Assembly: GCA_006384855.1 (NCBI GenBank)
Contig: VCJN01000224.1
Span: 244,090-308,089 of the forward strand
Source: Tetraselmis striata
Taxonomy: Eukaryota > Chlorophyta > Chlorodendrophyceae > Chlorodendrales > Chlorodendraceae
Reading direction: 5' to 3'
DNA: 64,000 nt
Shown here: in pieces, positions 52,924 to 64,000 of the stretch
Numbering within the stretch: position 1 is the first letter of the stretch
How the letters are laid out: the number at the start of each line of letters is the position of its first letter
Translations under genes and position numbers: made by a program
Notes under the pieces: generated by a model
What the model was told of the DNA's origin: nothing
Database searches by the model: none
The model's input: only the letters and a program-made list of their open reading frames with translations

Positions 52924-55333
52924 AGCATGATGTAGTAAGATGAAAGCCGGCGGAAAATGTATGATGAGTGGAAAGTCGAGGTGGCGAGTCGCGGCGTGGC
53001 TGCGGACACTGCTCTCTCCCGCCCGCGCCGTGATGCTCTAAGAGCCTGCCACCTCAACATATACAAGCAGGGGGGCAGTGCCTGCGCAAAGTGTGGTACT
53101 ACATGATATATGCAACACGCTCGTCATGCGCTCCACCGCCCGATTGGCAAACCTAGTGGGCAAAGTGATAGCGCAGGCGCAGCCTGCGACGGGTGCCGCT
53201 CTAAGTATGATTAGTGTAGGGTAACCTTAGAAGTAATAGTCGCAAACAGTCGTCAGCAATAATACGAAGCCAAGCAGTACGTGTACTCTTTACGTGGTAG
53301 TGTGGTACTTGTTGTTACGGCGTTTCTGAAATGATGTTGCCAATAATATCGGGTTTTCGCCGTACACGCCGCGGAGCCAGTTTAGTACTTGCAGAGGTAT
53401 GCCATACCATGGCATTCCATTCGTGCTGGGACATCGGTGTACGGTGGTATACCAGTCGGTATCGGTATACCATGGTATGGTATTCCAATAGGGGCGGGGA
53501 TATATCACTCTAATCCTCGTATGTGTATGCTACCTGTACGTTTTTGCGACGTGGCGCGCTGCACGGCTCCTGCCGTCCTGCTGTCCAGCGGTTCTGCGCC
53601 TCTGCGGCATGCACTGCTGCGCGCGGCGCGCCGGCGCGATGCGCTAGCAGAGTGTCAGTGAGACGAGTGCATGCCGTCAGGCATCAGTCGTCCCGCGTGG
53701 CCTGCAGAAGCGGAGGATGGAGATCATGGAGGAGGCACAGTTGAACTTTGCGGCTGATGATGCCAGTGGCCCTGAGGCTGAATCCTCCCTAGCTGCATCC
53801 AGACCGCGATCCCGCGCAGGCAGCAAGGGCCTTTATTTGCCGCCGTGGGCGCGGCCGTGGAGCTGGGCGTCAAAGCACCGCACTGATGCAGAGCAGCAGC
53901 CAATGGTGATGAGTTGACTCAAATTGAGCAAGAGCGGCAGGCGATGATAGAGCGCAATGCCGGTGCTTGCTCACTGGTTCACATGTGTGCTACGAATCCA
54001 CACTTGGCAGGGGCGTTATTTGCTCAGTTTGGCTGCACACCACATCTTCAGCCTCGTCATCTTCAACAACAACCCCCCCTCGGCAGAGGCAGGCACCGCC
54101 ACCTCCAATGCCAGACGACGGGCCTCTGCCGCCCTCTTCATTTTCCACGTCCATGTAATTAGTGCCGTAATACCCCAACAATATGGCAATATATACCGCG
54201 GTGTTGCTGGCATCCATTGATCATTGCAACCACTTTGTTGTCATCAACATTGATTCGTGTTCGTTTCGCGATAAGTCATTGAGATACCAGAGGGTCGTTG
54301 TGGGGCACATTGGTATACCATGGTATGCCAACGGTATACCAATACCATCGTATGCAAAGGTATTTTGGGGCGCGCACCTCTGAGTACTTCGTGCATGAGA
54401 TCATTATATCAAAATTAAAGCTAAAATTGAAAAATCCGACTCGGTCACGGTCATGGACGTCGTCGATTTAGATGGGGCAACTTTGTGTCGGGCAAGATCG
54501 GTCCCGGAACCCCTCCCGATCTGTTGTAAGTACTAACAGTAAATTGCGCAGTGCATCTCGCGACGAATAAAATGGGATGAGGACAGAAGAAAACTACGGA
54601 ACGCAAGATATGAAAACGGCATCCGGAATATTTTATTACCGGCGCTAGGGCTTGACCCAGCCGCTTTTTAATTTCCGATGAAGTTCGATGGGATGTAATA
54701 CATCCTAACGTAATTATCTCGGGTAGTTATCGTATACGAAGACGACGGGCCCGGTATCTGCCGCCGGTCGGGAACGCCGAGTGCGCGCGGGTTCGCTATG
54801 CTCAGCACGTGAAAAGCTGGTCGCGTCTTACCGCCGATCAAAAATGCTGTGAATATCCCTGTGATCGGTCGGGATGCCGCCCGTACAGCCGCAGTATATT
54901 CCCGCGCACCCTGCGCCTTCACTCATGCAGCAGCACAGCACAGCATGATTGCAGTGAGTTCTGCTACGAGGTATTGAACGTGTGCTGGCGTACATGCTGA
55001 GCATGGACCTGCTGTACTGTGCGCAGTTTGAAACACGAGTGTCAGCACCAGTACCGGTTCCGGTTCCGGTAGCCCTTGCGCGGAGGATATCGTGCCATTG
55101 GCGCGGCAGCCGCGGCTGGGCGGCCCGCGCGCTACTAATTGTCGATCCATCCACACATCCTCACCATAGGCTGTAGTCCACCGCCAAGCCGACGAGCATA
55201 TTCAAAGATCCCTAGCGACAAATCAACAGTCCCTACCAAGGACACTGTAGCGTGCTGGCTGTCCCGATAACATTTTATCTTCTTCAATCGTTCAACCCTT
55301 ATTCATCACACATCTTACCAACCCCTCTGCAAC
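52924..55333. other. Intergenic with palindromic GGTATACC clusters
   Basis: No convincing gene. Two clusters of GGTATACCATGGTATG-type palindromes occur at 53395-53492 and 54305-54365, about 0.9 kb apart. A 66-codon frame at 53717-53917 is not recognisable. 54400-54800 is AT-richer and featureless. Confidence 0.5.
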
Positions 55334-55591
55334 ATGTCCTACCGCGGCTCAGACGGAAAGTTTCTGCCGCGCAATATGAACGCTTCCGAGGCGCTCAACG
55401 CCGGCAACGGCGACAAATACAAAGTGTCGACCCATTACGCAGGCAAGGCGACCAACTGCAACGCCAGCATCGCGGAGCCCAACCCTTACTGGTTTAAGTC
55501 ACCCAACGGCGAGAAGAGTGGGGACAGTCCTTATCCACAGACTGGCCGGAAGCTCTCGACGAACACTGTCGAGAAGCACTTCAACAAATAG
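55334..55591 (+). CDS. Small unknown protein, 85 residues, intronless
   Basis: One uninterrupted frame begins MSYRGSDGKFLPRN and ends STNTVEKHFNK. I do not recognise it. It is hydrophilic, rich in Asn, Ser, Gly and Lys, with no signal peptide, membrane helix or cysteine-rich motif (one Cys). Composition and codon use look protein-like rather than random: GC-ending codons and few rare residues. The 5' flank is AC-rich and pyrimidine-rich, as in a short leader. It stands alone between the A-T-TE and beta-helix genes. Confidence 0.5.
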   Translation: MSYRGSDGKFLPRNMNASEALNAGNGDKYKVSTHYAGKATNCNASIAEPNPYWFKSPNGEKSGDSPYPQTGRKLSTNTVEKHFNK

Positions 55592-56143
55592 AACTGCTTT
55601 TTCTAGCAATCGAAGTTTGATGAGTGGCACATGCCGACATCGGGTACAATAGAGGCGTGGGGCTGTGTGAGAGTGCTCGACCCTCCACTGTGCCACCTGG
55701 CGTACAAAAAGCAGCTGCATGAAGCAATTATATCTTATTTAAAAAACACAGTACAAAGCAAACAGTACTGTCCACCGAGATGCACATACTGCCCACCGAT
55801 GCTGATGACGCGCTATGTTATCATAATATCAATTCACATGTCACTGTCTTTCGCGGCGGGGCCATAACAGGATGAAAAACATTGACAAACTCCAAGGCTG
55901 TCAATACGTCGATACAGTATGAAGTAGCGCGGCAAGCAGGTGCGGCGGGCTGTATGTCCCCAGAGTGATGATTGAAGATACATCGCGAGATTGGTGGCAG
56001 TCGCGAGACTGCTGCAGGGTGCGATCATTGCATTGGAAGGAAAAGCGTTGACCCATTGTTGCGAGTTTTGGGGACACAAGATATCACAGAGTCATTACAG
56101 GACGGCATTACAAGGCCGCTAGCAGTGTGTGCTCTTCTAGGTC
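55592..56143. other. Intergenic, nothing recognised
   Basis: About 550 bases between the small gene and the 3' end of the beta-helix gene. No exon or repeat seen. Confidence 0.5.
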
Positions 56144-59100
56144 CTATGCGTACGGATTCGGAACATACACAAAAGGCTCGGCGAGCGGTGGCATGTCTGC
56201 CTTGAGGTCCGAGTTGGTGAGCTTGTTGCGAGCCAGGTCGATGGCGTCCCACGCCAGATCGGTGGCGTGAATGTTGCCATCCACAACGCACTGATCGCAC
56301 GCCACCACAGCGTCGTCGTCCGCGAGCAGAGCGATTGACCGCCCACCGGCGATGTGAGTCCTCTCCACGGCTGCCTGAGCGCAGCCCCAGGCCCACACGC
56401 CCCCAACACTCTCCTATGGGGATCGTCAACAGCCGACTCAGCACCGACCCGCCAAGAGCAGTCGTGGGGAACAATCCGACTAGCGCTGTCTGAGCACAAT
56501 ATACATGTCAGCATGCGGTGGGCGATGGGGAAGCGTGCCAAGTGACCTGAAGGATGCAGTTTGATATATTTGCGGTGGCGTCCGATGACAGGTCGATCGC
56601 GGGCCCCTTGTTCCGCTCCACGACACAGCTCTGAAGTGAACACACCCCGCATGTTGATGTCATGTCATCCAGGTACGTCGCTGAATTTCATGCCTCGCCA
56701 TTGCCAATGTCACTTCATGTCATGCTATGTTCTCTTTTATCATATATCATATCATATCATATCACATCATATCACATCACATCACATCACATCACATCAC
56801 ATCACATCATATCATATCATATCATATCATATCACATCATATCACATCACATCACATCACATCACATCATATCATATCATATCACATCATATCACATCAC
56901 ATCACATCACATCACATCACATCATATCACATCACATCACATCACATCACATCATATCATATCATATCATATCATATCATATCATATCATATCATATCAT
57001 ATCATATCATATCATATCATATCATATCATATCATGACATATCCATGTCACGGAATGGCGATGTCACGTCATCATGACAAGTCATGTCATATCATGCCAT
57101 GTGATGTGATGTGATGTGATGTGATGTGATGTGTCATGCCCTGTCATGCCCTGTCATGCCCTGTCATGTCATGTCATGGCACAGCATGGCGATGGCATGG
57201 CATGGGCACATGACAATCCATGCTCCATACAAAAGCACCGCATGCTGCAGAGTATACCTCCAGCATGACGGAGCTTTTGCCCATCGCGACGACGCCTTCA
57301 GCGTCGCAGTCTCGCAGGAACGAATGCTGCACCTCCGCCTTCGCGGAGTGGAAGAGCTTCAGCGCCTGCTGCCCGCACCCGGTGAGCTTGCAGCTGACGA
57401 TGCGCGGCCCGGCGTCGTTCCACGCTCGCAGGCCGCACTTCTTCTTGCCTACGGACACAACACCAAGCAGAGTTGAATAAATGCTTTGTCTAGTGCGAGG
57501 CATGCCGCCCATTCATGAGATTTCGCTCAGAAGTAGGGTCAGGACATGTCTGAAAGGAACGAAATGTGGCTAGATGACGGTCAGGAAGCTCAGCCTTATG
57601 GCTCAGTTGGGAGCATTGGATGGCGGCGTTCAGGGGAGAGGGCGCTCGCCTGTGATCTCGCAGCCTCTCAGGATGGGGCACGCCTTGCGGGAGACGTTGA
57701 TGGCGTCGCTGCCGCTGCACAGCACCTTGCAGTTCTCGATCAGAGGCTGCACGTTCTCGGCGCCGTTGATGGAGATGGCCGCGGAGTAGCCTGCAGCGCA
57801 GCGCGGCCCCCCGGCGTGAGGCACACTCAAGGCGTGGTTTGGTACATGGTTGAACACGCCCAGCGCTGAGGCCTGGATGTGGCCAGACGAGCGCATCACC
57901 CGGCCCCAATCGGGTGCCTGTCTGTGGCCCGGGTCTCAAGGCATACACATCTACTTCACCGCAGGCCATTCCGACACCTGCTGGGGGGTGAGCCAAATTG
58001 TAAAGCATGCCGTGGTAGCTTACAAACACAGAAAGTCTGCGGATACATGAGGTCTTTTGACCTCCCCCCCCCCCCCCCCTGACTCCCGCCCTTCTGCGAG
58101 AAGCGAAGTAACCTTTCAAAGGGAGAAATAATCCAGAGCCCACCGTGATTACAACACGGACATTCCGGCGCAAAGGTGCAACTCAATTGTATTGTTTATG
58201 GTTCCGCCGGCCGAATTTAACTGTACGGCGTCGACACTGTCACGGCACGCAACGGTGCGATTGCATCGGGGAATGGCGCATTGAGACGAGCGCCACTGTA
58301 ATCCACGCGGATGTCGCCAACAATGGAAGGGCACCAACCGCGCACGCGGACTTTTCGCACAGCACGATGATGCATGGCGTCCCAGCACCAAGTGCGGCGC
58401 CTACTTTCTCTCCTGCCGATGCTGTCAGTTGCGTTTTAGGGTTGATTAGGCTTTCCACCGATAATACAGTGCGCCCCGGACAACGCGACGTTTGGTTGTT
58501 CACATCGCACATCGCATGCGTCCGCGCACCGGACATGTCGACGAAGACGTTCTCCAGCACCGCGTTGGCGGTGATGTGGAACGCGGGCGAGTTGCCGCGG
58601 AAGTCCACCGTCGCCTCCTCGAGCTCGCCTTCCCCGGTTATCAGGACGCGCTTCGTCACCTTCACCGTCTCCGCCTGCCCGTTGTGAATGCCCCTGCACG
58701 GTCAGCGACAGCGGCAGCGGCACCTGGATCAGCGGCAATGGATGGCACACTTCGTTCTGGATCTTTTTGTTCTTTGAGCCGGGTCGGCAGTTTTGGCACC
58801 CGTATGTGAGCTTGACATGGTGCACCCTCAAAGTATTGACGCGTGCCGTATCCCCTCCTCCCCCCCCCACCCCCCCCCCCCCCCTCTCTTTCTTGAGTGG
58901 ACGAGCAGGATGCGCAGGGGGGAGGGGGGGGGGGGTTAGATCCACTGTATACACGCATCGTCATCATGGTAATGATGATACATGTAGCAGCCAGTGCGCC
59001 CGTGCTCAGGTAGCTCGCCAGAGCTCTGGAGTCGCTGGGGACATGGTCGCTCATGCTTCTGTGAGTTGCAGGTCGGGCATGTTTACGCACTGCCGCAACG

Positions 59101-59300
59101 GCAGGAACGAGCGTCGTACCGGAGCAGCAGGATGCGGTCGCCGTCCACGGCGGCCTCCATGGCTTCGTTGATGCACCGGAAGGACAGCCGCCCGGGGAGC
59201 GCCACCTCCAGGCCGGCGCCCGCGGTGAGGCTGGCGCCGGGGTTGCGACCCGTCTCGGTGCCCTCCGACAGCCCTGACCCACATGCAACAGAGCGCAGTG
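56144..59300 (-). CDS. Right-handed parallel beta-helix repeat protein
   Basis: Minus-strand exons I can place: about 59300-59120, 58693 to about 58515, 57790-57650, 57448-57258 and 56374-56144 (stop at 56144-56146); others between 58500 and 57790 and around 56400-57250 are missing from this model. Typical pieces: DGDRILLLR|GIHNGQAETVKV, GNSPAFHITANAVLENVFVD, PLIENCKVLCSGSDAINV, CGLRAWNDAGPRIVSCKL and GCGQQALKLF. Repeated short strands with 'xxIxxCxI' spacing are the pattern of parallel beta-helix domains as in FBXO11 or SHCBP1; such domains bind carbohydrates or proteins. No F-box was found. The intron after exon 57790-57650 can only join in frame from a GC donor (ACAG|GCGAGC). A large pentanucleotide satellite sits in the last intron. 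The 5' end is unresolved: no ATG fits. Confidence 0.75.
56741..57040 (-). repeat. Pentanucleotide satellite (ATCAT/ATCAC)n
   Basis: About 60 pentamers in alternating blocks of ATCAC and ATCAT. On the sense strand of the surrounding beta-helix gene it reads (GTGAT/ATGAT)n, the motif of the kinase intron array at 37018. ATGTC-type pentamers and a short (GTGAT)n stretch at 57100-57133 follow. Confidence 0.95.
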
Positions 59301-59339
59301 TGTCAGCCACCCCCCCCCCCCCCCCCTCCTGTTAGAGGG

Positions 59340-59992
59340 GCATGTGTCCAACCCTACCTATTGAAAATTAGCCTCGGTGACGGTAATACCCAGTAGCGGG
59401 CCGCAACGAAGTGATAGAGTTAATGATGTCGGCACGCTGTCCATGTGTGAAGATGAATAATACGTAATCATGAGTAATACGAAAACACTCATATTGCGCG
59501 AGCTGCGCCAAGGAGGCGTGATCTGCGGTGCCATCCTTCGCTGGCTGTGCGCAGCACCGAAATCACGACCAGTCCATCCTGCTTCTACGATTAATGGCGC
59601 AATGTACGTTTATAGCGTGCCGCTGTGCCGATCGCCAGCATCTTTATTCACGGATGGGCAGGCGGGTGTGTTGGGCAGCAACAGCACAAAGGCCACCGCC
59701 GCTCATATTCCTTGTAGGCGCGGAGGGCGGTGTTTCCGCCCCCCCCCCCCCCCCACCCTCCCCCCTTGTCCAAACCTCGTGCCTCCCAGGCCAGGGGGTA
59801 CCGGGTGCCGGCTCATCCACACACAGCACGGCAAGCACACAATCACGTATCGCCCTATACTTAGAACCGCTCCGCGGGGCTTGTAAATAACCAATGGTGT
59901 TGCAGGTTTGCGTCAGGATTCCGTTTTGTATTCGTGGTATATCCTTACTATAACCGATTCGTTACCAGATATTATTGTCGGTAAATTATTAA

Positions 59993-60023
<31 letters not shown>

Positions 60024-60305
60024 AACCATTAATCATTTCGGTAGTTAAATAGTCTTTCTCTGTCGGGGGAGGGGGGGGGGGCACAAACGTTAACTATCCG
60101 CGTTCCGTTGTGTTTGAGGGGGATGGCGCAGCAACATGGCACTGCTTGACTGTCATGGCGCTGTAGGGGCGTGGGGCAATAATATAATATCATATCATTG
60201 ATAATATGCCTGGATATCTGCTGATGAGGGTGTTATTGCATCTTTCGGAAGTGAGCCGCGTGAGGTGTTATTGGTTGTGGGCGGGGGGGGGGGGGGGGGG
60301 GGGGG
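59340..60305. other. Intergenic with GA microsatellite
   Basis: No exon recognised. (GA)n at 59993-60018; a C-run at about 59740-59754; a G-run at 60068-60080 and a long G-run at about 60282-60307 bordering the TPR gene. Confidence 0.5.
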
Positions 60306-60309
60306 GGCT

Positions 60310-61960
60310 GTGCCTGCGGCGTTGATCTCCTGCGACGGCGCCGCTTGGTCGAGGCGGGGGTCAAAGGGGGCCTTGCCGCCAAGCCACGCATCCTCGCCGG
60401 CGCTGCGGACCTGGTGTTGCGAGGCACGGCAGCCGGATCAGCCTCGGCGCGGCAGCATCACGACGCGCCGCTCGCTCGCCATGCACGAGCGTGAAGGGGA
60501 GCGGGCATGGAAAGCTCGGGCGGCGCGCGCCTGCAGTGTGCGCCCGTCAAATCCGGCGAAGCTCCCGTGCAGAGCCGCGACGATGGCGATTCTGTCGAGC
60601 AGTGCGGTAAAGTCCTTCCCGCACTCACCGGCTGCGGGTTTCAGAGCAATCAATGGTCGCGCCGGCGGCAGAGTCAGCCGGCACAGCTTGACGCACTCAT
60701 CTAGGGGGCTGTGGGAACGGAGGCAATCGGGACAGGCAACACCCTGTGCGTCATGGCATGGTGCGGAAGGGGGACGGGCCACCTTTGCGGCACAGCTGCT
60801 CGCCCTGCCGGGCGGCCGCCACCGCGTCCGCGTAGAGCCCTTGGCCCAGCAGAGCCTGCGCGGTGCCAGCAATGGCAGGCGCCATCAGACATCTGGTGAG
60901 AGGCCAGGCGTGAATGCACAGTAAGACTGGCACTCTGAGCGCCTGCTACTATTATATTGATATATATAGATATATATGTATTTATGTGTATATATATATA
61001 TATACATATCTATACATATACACACGTACATCTATATGTATATATATACATATCTATACATATACACACATACATCTATATGTATATATAGATATATATG
61101 AACGGCATAAGCACAGCGTTATTGTTGTGGCACGTCAGGCGATGCATTGGCATTACGTATGCAGCGGGGATGCAAGGGTTCTGGGCGCAATGAATCCGCA
61201 GGGCGATGACGCGAGCAACCTGCGCCAGCCTGTGGTGGGGCTTGGACCACGTCCGCAGCAACGACGACGCGCACTCCGCGTCGCTCTGCGCCTGCGTGTA
61301 GTCCTGCAGGGCGAGGTGCGCCGCTGCCCGGTTGCTCAGCAGGACCGCGGCCGCTTCCTGTCGCAGCCGCATGCGCAAGTGGCAAGTCAGCGGCCGTATT
61401 TTTTGCTGATCACGCTCAGCGGTGGTTAAATGAATGGCGCAACCAACTCGGCCACCCCAACACCAACATTAAAACATCAACAGTCGCGATTACACGTTCA
61501 TTAATGGTCAGAAGGGTAGAGCTATCGCTGAAAAGTGGAAGCGTGAGGATTCTGATGACGGCGATGATGATGATGATGACGGTGATGATGACGATTTGGA
61601 CAGTTTCAAGATTGAGTGGAATCGAGCTGCACAACAGCTGTCATGCACCTGTGCCGAAGCGCCGTCTTTGGGCAGCCCATTGAGCGCCTCTGTGTAGCAT
61701 GCGACGGCGGTGCCAGCGTCGCCCTGCGGACGGACACAACAGCCACGCATTAACCAACATCCGCCGGCATACAACGCATACCGGATGCTGTGCGATTGTG
61801 TTCGGACTGGCATTGCGGAGCTCTGCCAGGTGCATGCCAGCGTCACCTTCTGCATGGCTTTGTTGCCCTGCTCTTTGGCGGACGCAATGTCCTCCTGCCA
61901 CTCGAGCTGATCAATGCGAGGCTTGTCCGCTGTGGAATGCGTGCTGGAGTCCCACACCAC
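60310..61960 (-). CDS. Tetratricopeptide (TPR) repeat protein
   Basis: Minus-strand exon pieces in order: around 61960-61855 ([22 protein letters not shown]), 61725-61655 ([21 protein letters not shown]), 61375-61215 ([21 protein letters not shown]), 60898-60780 ([21 protein letters not shown]), 60700-60630 ([16 protein letters not shown]), 60625-60540 ([21 protein letters not shown]) and 60415-60310. The first three form classic TPR helix pairs (KEQGNKA...[32 protein letters not shown]), as in Hsp90/Hsp70 co-chaperones. Exact splice sites, the start and the C-terminus were not resolved. A conserved-looking AGFDGRTLQ segment lies downstream of the repeats; I do not recognise that domain. The partner protein is unknown. 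Confidence 0.65.
60955..61105. repeat. TATATA/CACATA microsatellite
   Basis: Runs of TATATA and a near-duplicate TACATATCTATACATATACAC block, repeated at about 61000 and 61048. It lies in a TPR-gene intron. Confidence 0.85.
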
Positions 61961-61984
61961 GCGCACCCCTGCAGCACGATGCAA

Positions 61985-62150
61985 TCAGGGAAGAGAAGCC
62001 TACCACTCGTTGACCACATCCATCCAAGGAGTGCATTGTCCTCCTACTATGCACCTATTATATGAGAGTGAATACGTGCAGAAGGGTAGAAACCGCCATG
62101 TAGGATGTAGTTCTATGCCAGCAATAGAACCCCCCCCCCCCCCCCCCCCC

Positions 62151-62184
<34 letters not shown>

Positions 62185-62690
62185 GTGGGACCGCATTTAA
62201 GGGACGCCGCTGTTAGACAGAGCACCTGTGCCCACAAAGCACGGACAAGCCAACAATGTATGCCGTACGATGTATATGAAAATGCACTCTCGTCATGTGT
62301 GCGTGCGTGTGCGTGTGCGTGATGCTGTCAGAGAAGGGACGCCTACCGCTCGTTGACCGCATCCATCCCAGGAGTGTACTGTCCTCCTACTATGGACCCC
62401 TTGTATTAGAGTGAATACGTGCACAAGGAAAGAAACCGCCATGTACGATATAGTATATGCAGGCAATAGACCCCCCCCCCCCCCCCCCCCCAACACACCA
62501 CACACACATATACACACACTTTATGCGAAACCTCAATTGTGGGACGCCGCTGTTAGCACACAATAGACAGGCCACCTGCGCGCGCAAGCAAGGACGAACT
62601 AACGAGGTATACAGTACGATGTAGGTGAACATGTACGCCCGTCGTGTGATGTGTGTGTGTGTGTGTGTGTGTGTGTGCCTGTGCGTGTGT
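61985..62690. repeat. Tandem dimer of a ~345-base unit with AC/TG microsatellites
   Basis: The unit beginning CCTACCACTCGTTGACCACA at 61999 recurs as CCTACCGCTCGTTGACCGCA at 62341. Both continue through GTCCTCCTACTATG, GAGTGAATACGTGCA, AAACCGCCATGTA, a C-run with AACACAC repeats, and GGGACGCCGCTGTTAG. (AC)n at 62153-62182 and (TG)n at 62648-62678 mark unit ends. Confidence 0.85.
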
Positions 62691-63761
62691 GCGTGTGCGA
62701 GTGTGCAGGCCGAACCGACCGGTGTCTTCGCTGTCCCGAGTCATCATACTGTGCGTTCGGCTGAGTCCCTTTTTCTCCTTCCTTGCCGCAGCCTGAATCG
62801 ACAGCCAACACTTGAGTGGCCACAGCAGGCGCAAATCCACGGGTGGATCGCCAAACGATGTTGCTTCTACGGCAGCGTCGCAGTACAGTTGGTCGTCGAA
62901 AAGCCCGCCCAGCCTAGCCCCAGCCCAGCCCAGCGCAACCGCCATAGTTTGTTAGTAATGCGTACTCAACTTGCGGCTGTTTGAGGGCCTTGCCAGTGCC
63001 GATTCAGCCTGCCGTCCAAGCTCGTCTGTTTCCCCATGACGCTCTATGGACCTTTCGGGGAATCGGGCGGAGGTGTGTCAGGACGAGTCGTCAAGCAGAG
63101 TCCTCGCACTCCCGCGGCCTTCGCGTGTAGTGGAACGTATAACGGGGGCGGCTGATAAACGGGCGGGGCGAGCCCCTGGTGTATGTCGAGTCGGCGCGCT
63201 CGGACCGTTATCTTAGACAGGTCCGGGTTGCACTCGCGGGTGACGGCGTGATGGCAGGGCAGCATGTTCCCGAGTATTTGGTCCACCCAGAACTAGGGCG
63301 CAAGAGCGGTGCGCCTTCTTTAGAAGTTGGCACCCGCCCCCTGCGGTTGAACCGAGAGTATATGGAATCTGTTGGCCTCGAGGCGCCGTCCTTGGCCCCG
63401 ATCGCGCGCACGCATGGAAATCACACGAATGCGGGCGCGGAAGTTTCAAGGCGTCCATTTCTAAAATTTATATTCGGGAAAATTGCAAAACAGGGTGTAA
63501 ATTTGACCTTTTTAGCAAAACAGGGTGGAACCCCGGCTTCTGCACATCAGGCCAGAGTGTGGTGGCAAATTGCAGAACAGGCTGTTCCCCACTTTGCCAA
63601 TTTGGAAAATTGCAAAACAGGGTGGTATTTCTTTTAAAACAGGGTGTCACTTCTACTTCTTCGTATTACTAGTGGTGTTATCCATTTGTATGATACGAGG
63701 GGGACTATACACGTGGCAAGTCGAACTGCCCCTGGTGCGCTTTGGTTTTGAAGGGGGGGGT

Positions 63762-63792
<31 letters not shown>

Positions 63793-64000
63793 CTGTGTTT
63801 CCACCCGTACTCTACCAGGCCGCTGCGGTGTCAAGTGAAGGCAGCCACTCGCTGAAGCGTCAAGCGCGGCATCCTTGGTCTGCTGAGCGGGAGCTGATCC
63901 GAGCGCCATCTGTTCACGTTTATGCTTACATCGGCGGCGAGCCGGCGAGCAGGGTAGCTACTCGCACTGCTCCTGCTGACACGCCCGATCCCCGCCGCGC
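62691..64000. other. Right end: no gene assigned
   Basis: A minus-strand frame at about 62945-62780 has LFDDQLYCDAAVEATSFGDP but I cannot tie it to a gene. 63470-63650 carries spaced AAAACAGGGTG repeats. A G-run of about 35 bases lies at 63755-63791. No further gene seen. Confidence 0.45.
63475..63652. repeat. Spaced AAAACAGGGTG motif cluster
   Basis: GCAAAACAGGGTG or close variants occur at about 63485, 63514, 63573, 63611 and 63637, with irregular spacing. Not a perfect tandem repeat. Confidence 0.6.

Noticed and set aside
56561-57114. Long His/Ile/Ser-rich reading frames in three phases
   Set aside because: They are translations of the ATCAT/ATCAC satellite, open in every frame because the repeat has no stops.

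Overview
The window is nuclear DNA of an intron-rich eukaryote, most likely a flagellated alga. Evidence: every convincing coding region is split by short introns with canonical branches and acceptors. The gene set includes a mitochondrial inner-membrane peptidase, a plant-type extended synaptotagmin, a TTLL9-like tubulin polyglutamylase (a cilium marker) and a TMEM69/DUF3429 protein. Non-LTR retrotransposons, mononucleotide C/G tracts, AT and pentanucleotide satellites and scattered TTTTAGGG-like motifs fill introns and intergenic space. I cannot fix the lineage: the telomere-like motif fits chlamydomonadalean green algae, whereas the unusually frequent GC-AG introns recall haptophytes or dinoflagellates. 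There are no prokaryotic features.

Layout. 1-2.9 kb: 3' part of a glycosyltransferase gene (copy A) plus a stray last exon of an IMP2-like peptidase. 3.3-8.1 kb: one dispersed repeat and two decayed LINE-type retrotransposons on the minus strand. 8.1-10.6 kb: empty. 10.6-15.3 kb: full-length glycosyltransferase (copy B, 10 exons) converging on the complete IMP2-like gene (4 exons). Copy A is therefore a segmental duplicate of copy B that carried along the neighbour's final exon. 16.8-22.0 kb: extended-synaptotagmin-like gene (15 exons), with two copies of the dispersed repeat in its introns and a third downstream. 22.0-23.5 kb: tandem array whose units end like a 3' splice site. 25.1-26.6 kb: small Gly-rich membrane protein resembling the Tim17/22/23 family. 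27-31 kb: decayed mobile element with a tyrosine-recombinase-like segment, flanked by direct repeats. 32.7-39.2 kb: PH domain joined to a CaMK-like kinase. 39.5-42.8 kb: TTLL9-like gene. 43.7-45.2 kb: TMEM69/DUF3429 gene. 47.9-52.9 kb: adenylation-carrier-thioesterase enzyme (1008 residues). 55.3 kb: 85-residue unknown protein. 56.1-59.3 kb: parallel beta-helix protein. 60.3-62.0 kb: TPR protein.

The genes do not form a pathway; they are ordinary eukaryotic neighbours. The most interesting items are the single-module A-T-TE enzyme, the PH-kinase fusion with HMD and DFS motifs, at least seven introns that can only be spliced in frame from GC donors, the exon-like satellite, and the same pentanucleotide satellite on the sense strand of two unrelated introns. 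Exon coordinates were derived by hand from reading frame, splice dinucleotides and phase agreement; no alignment or expression data were available.
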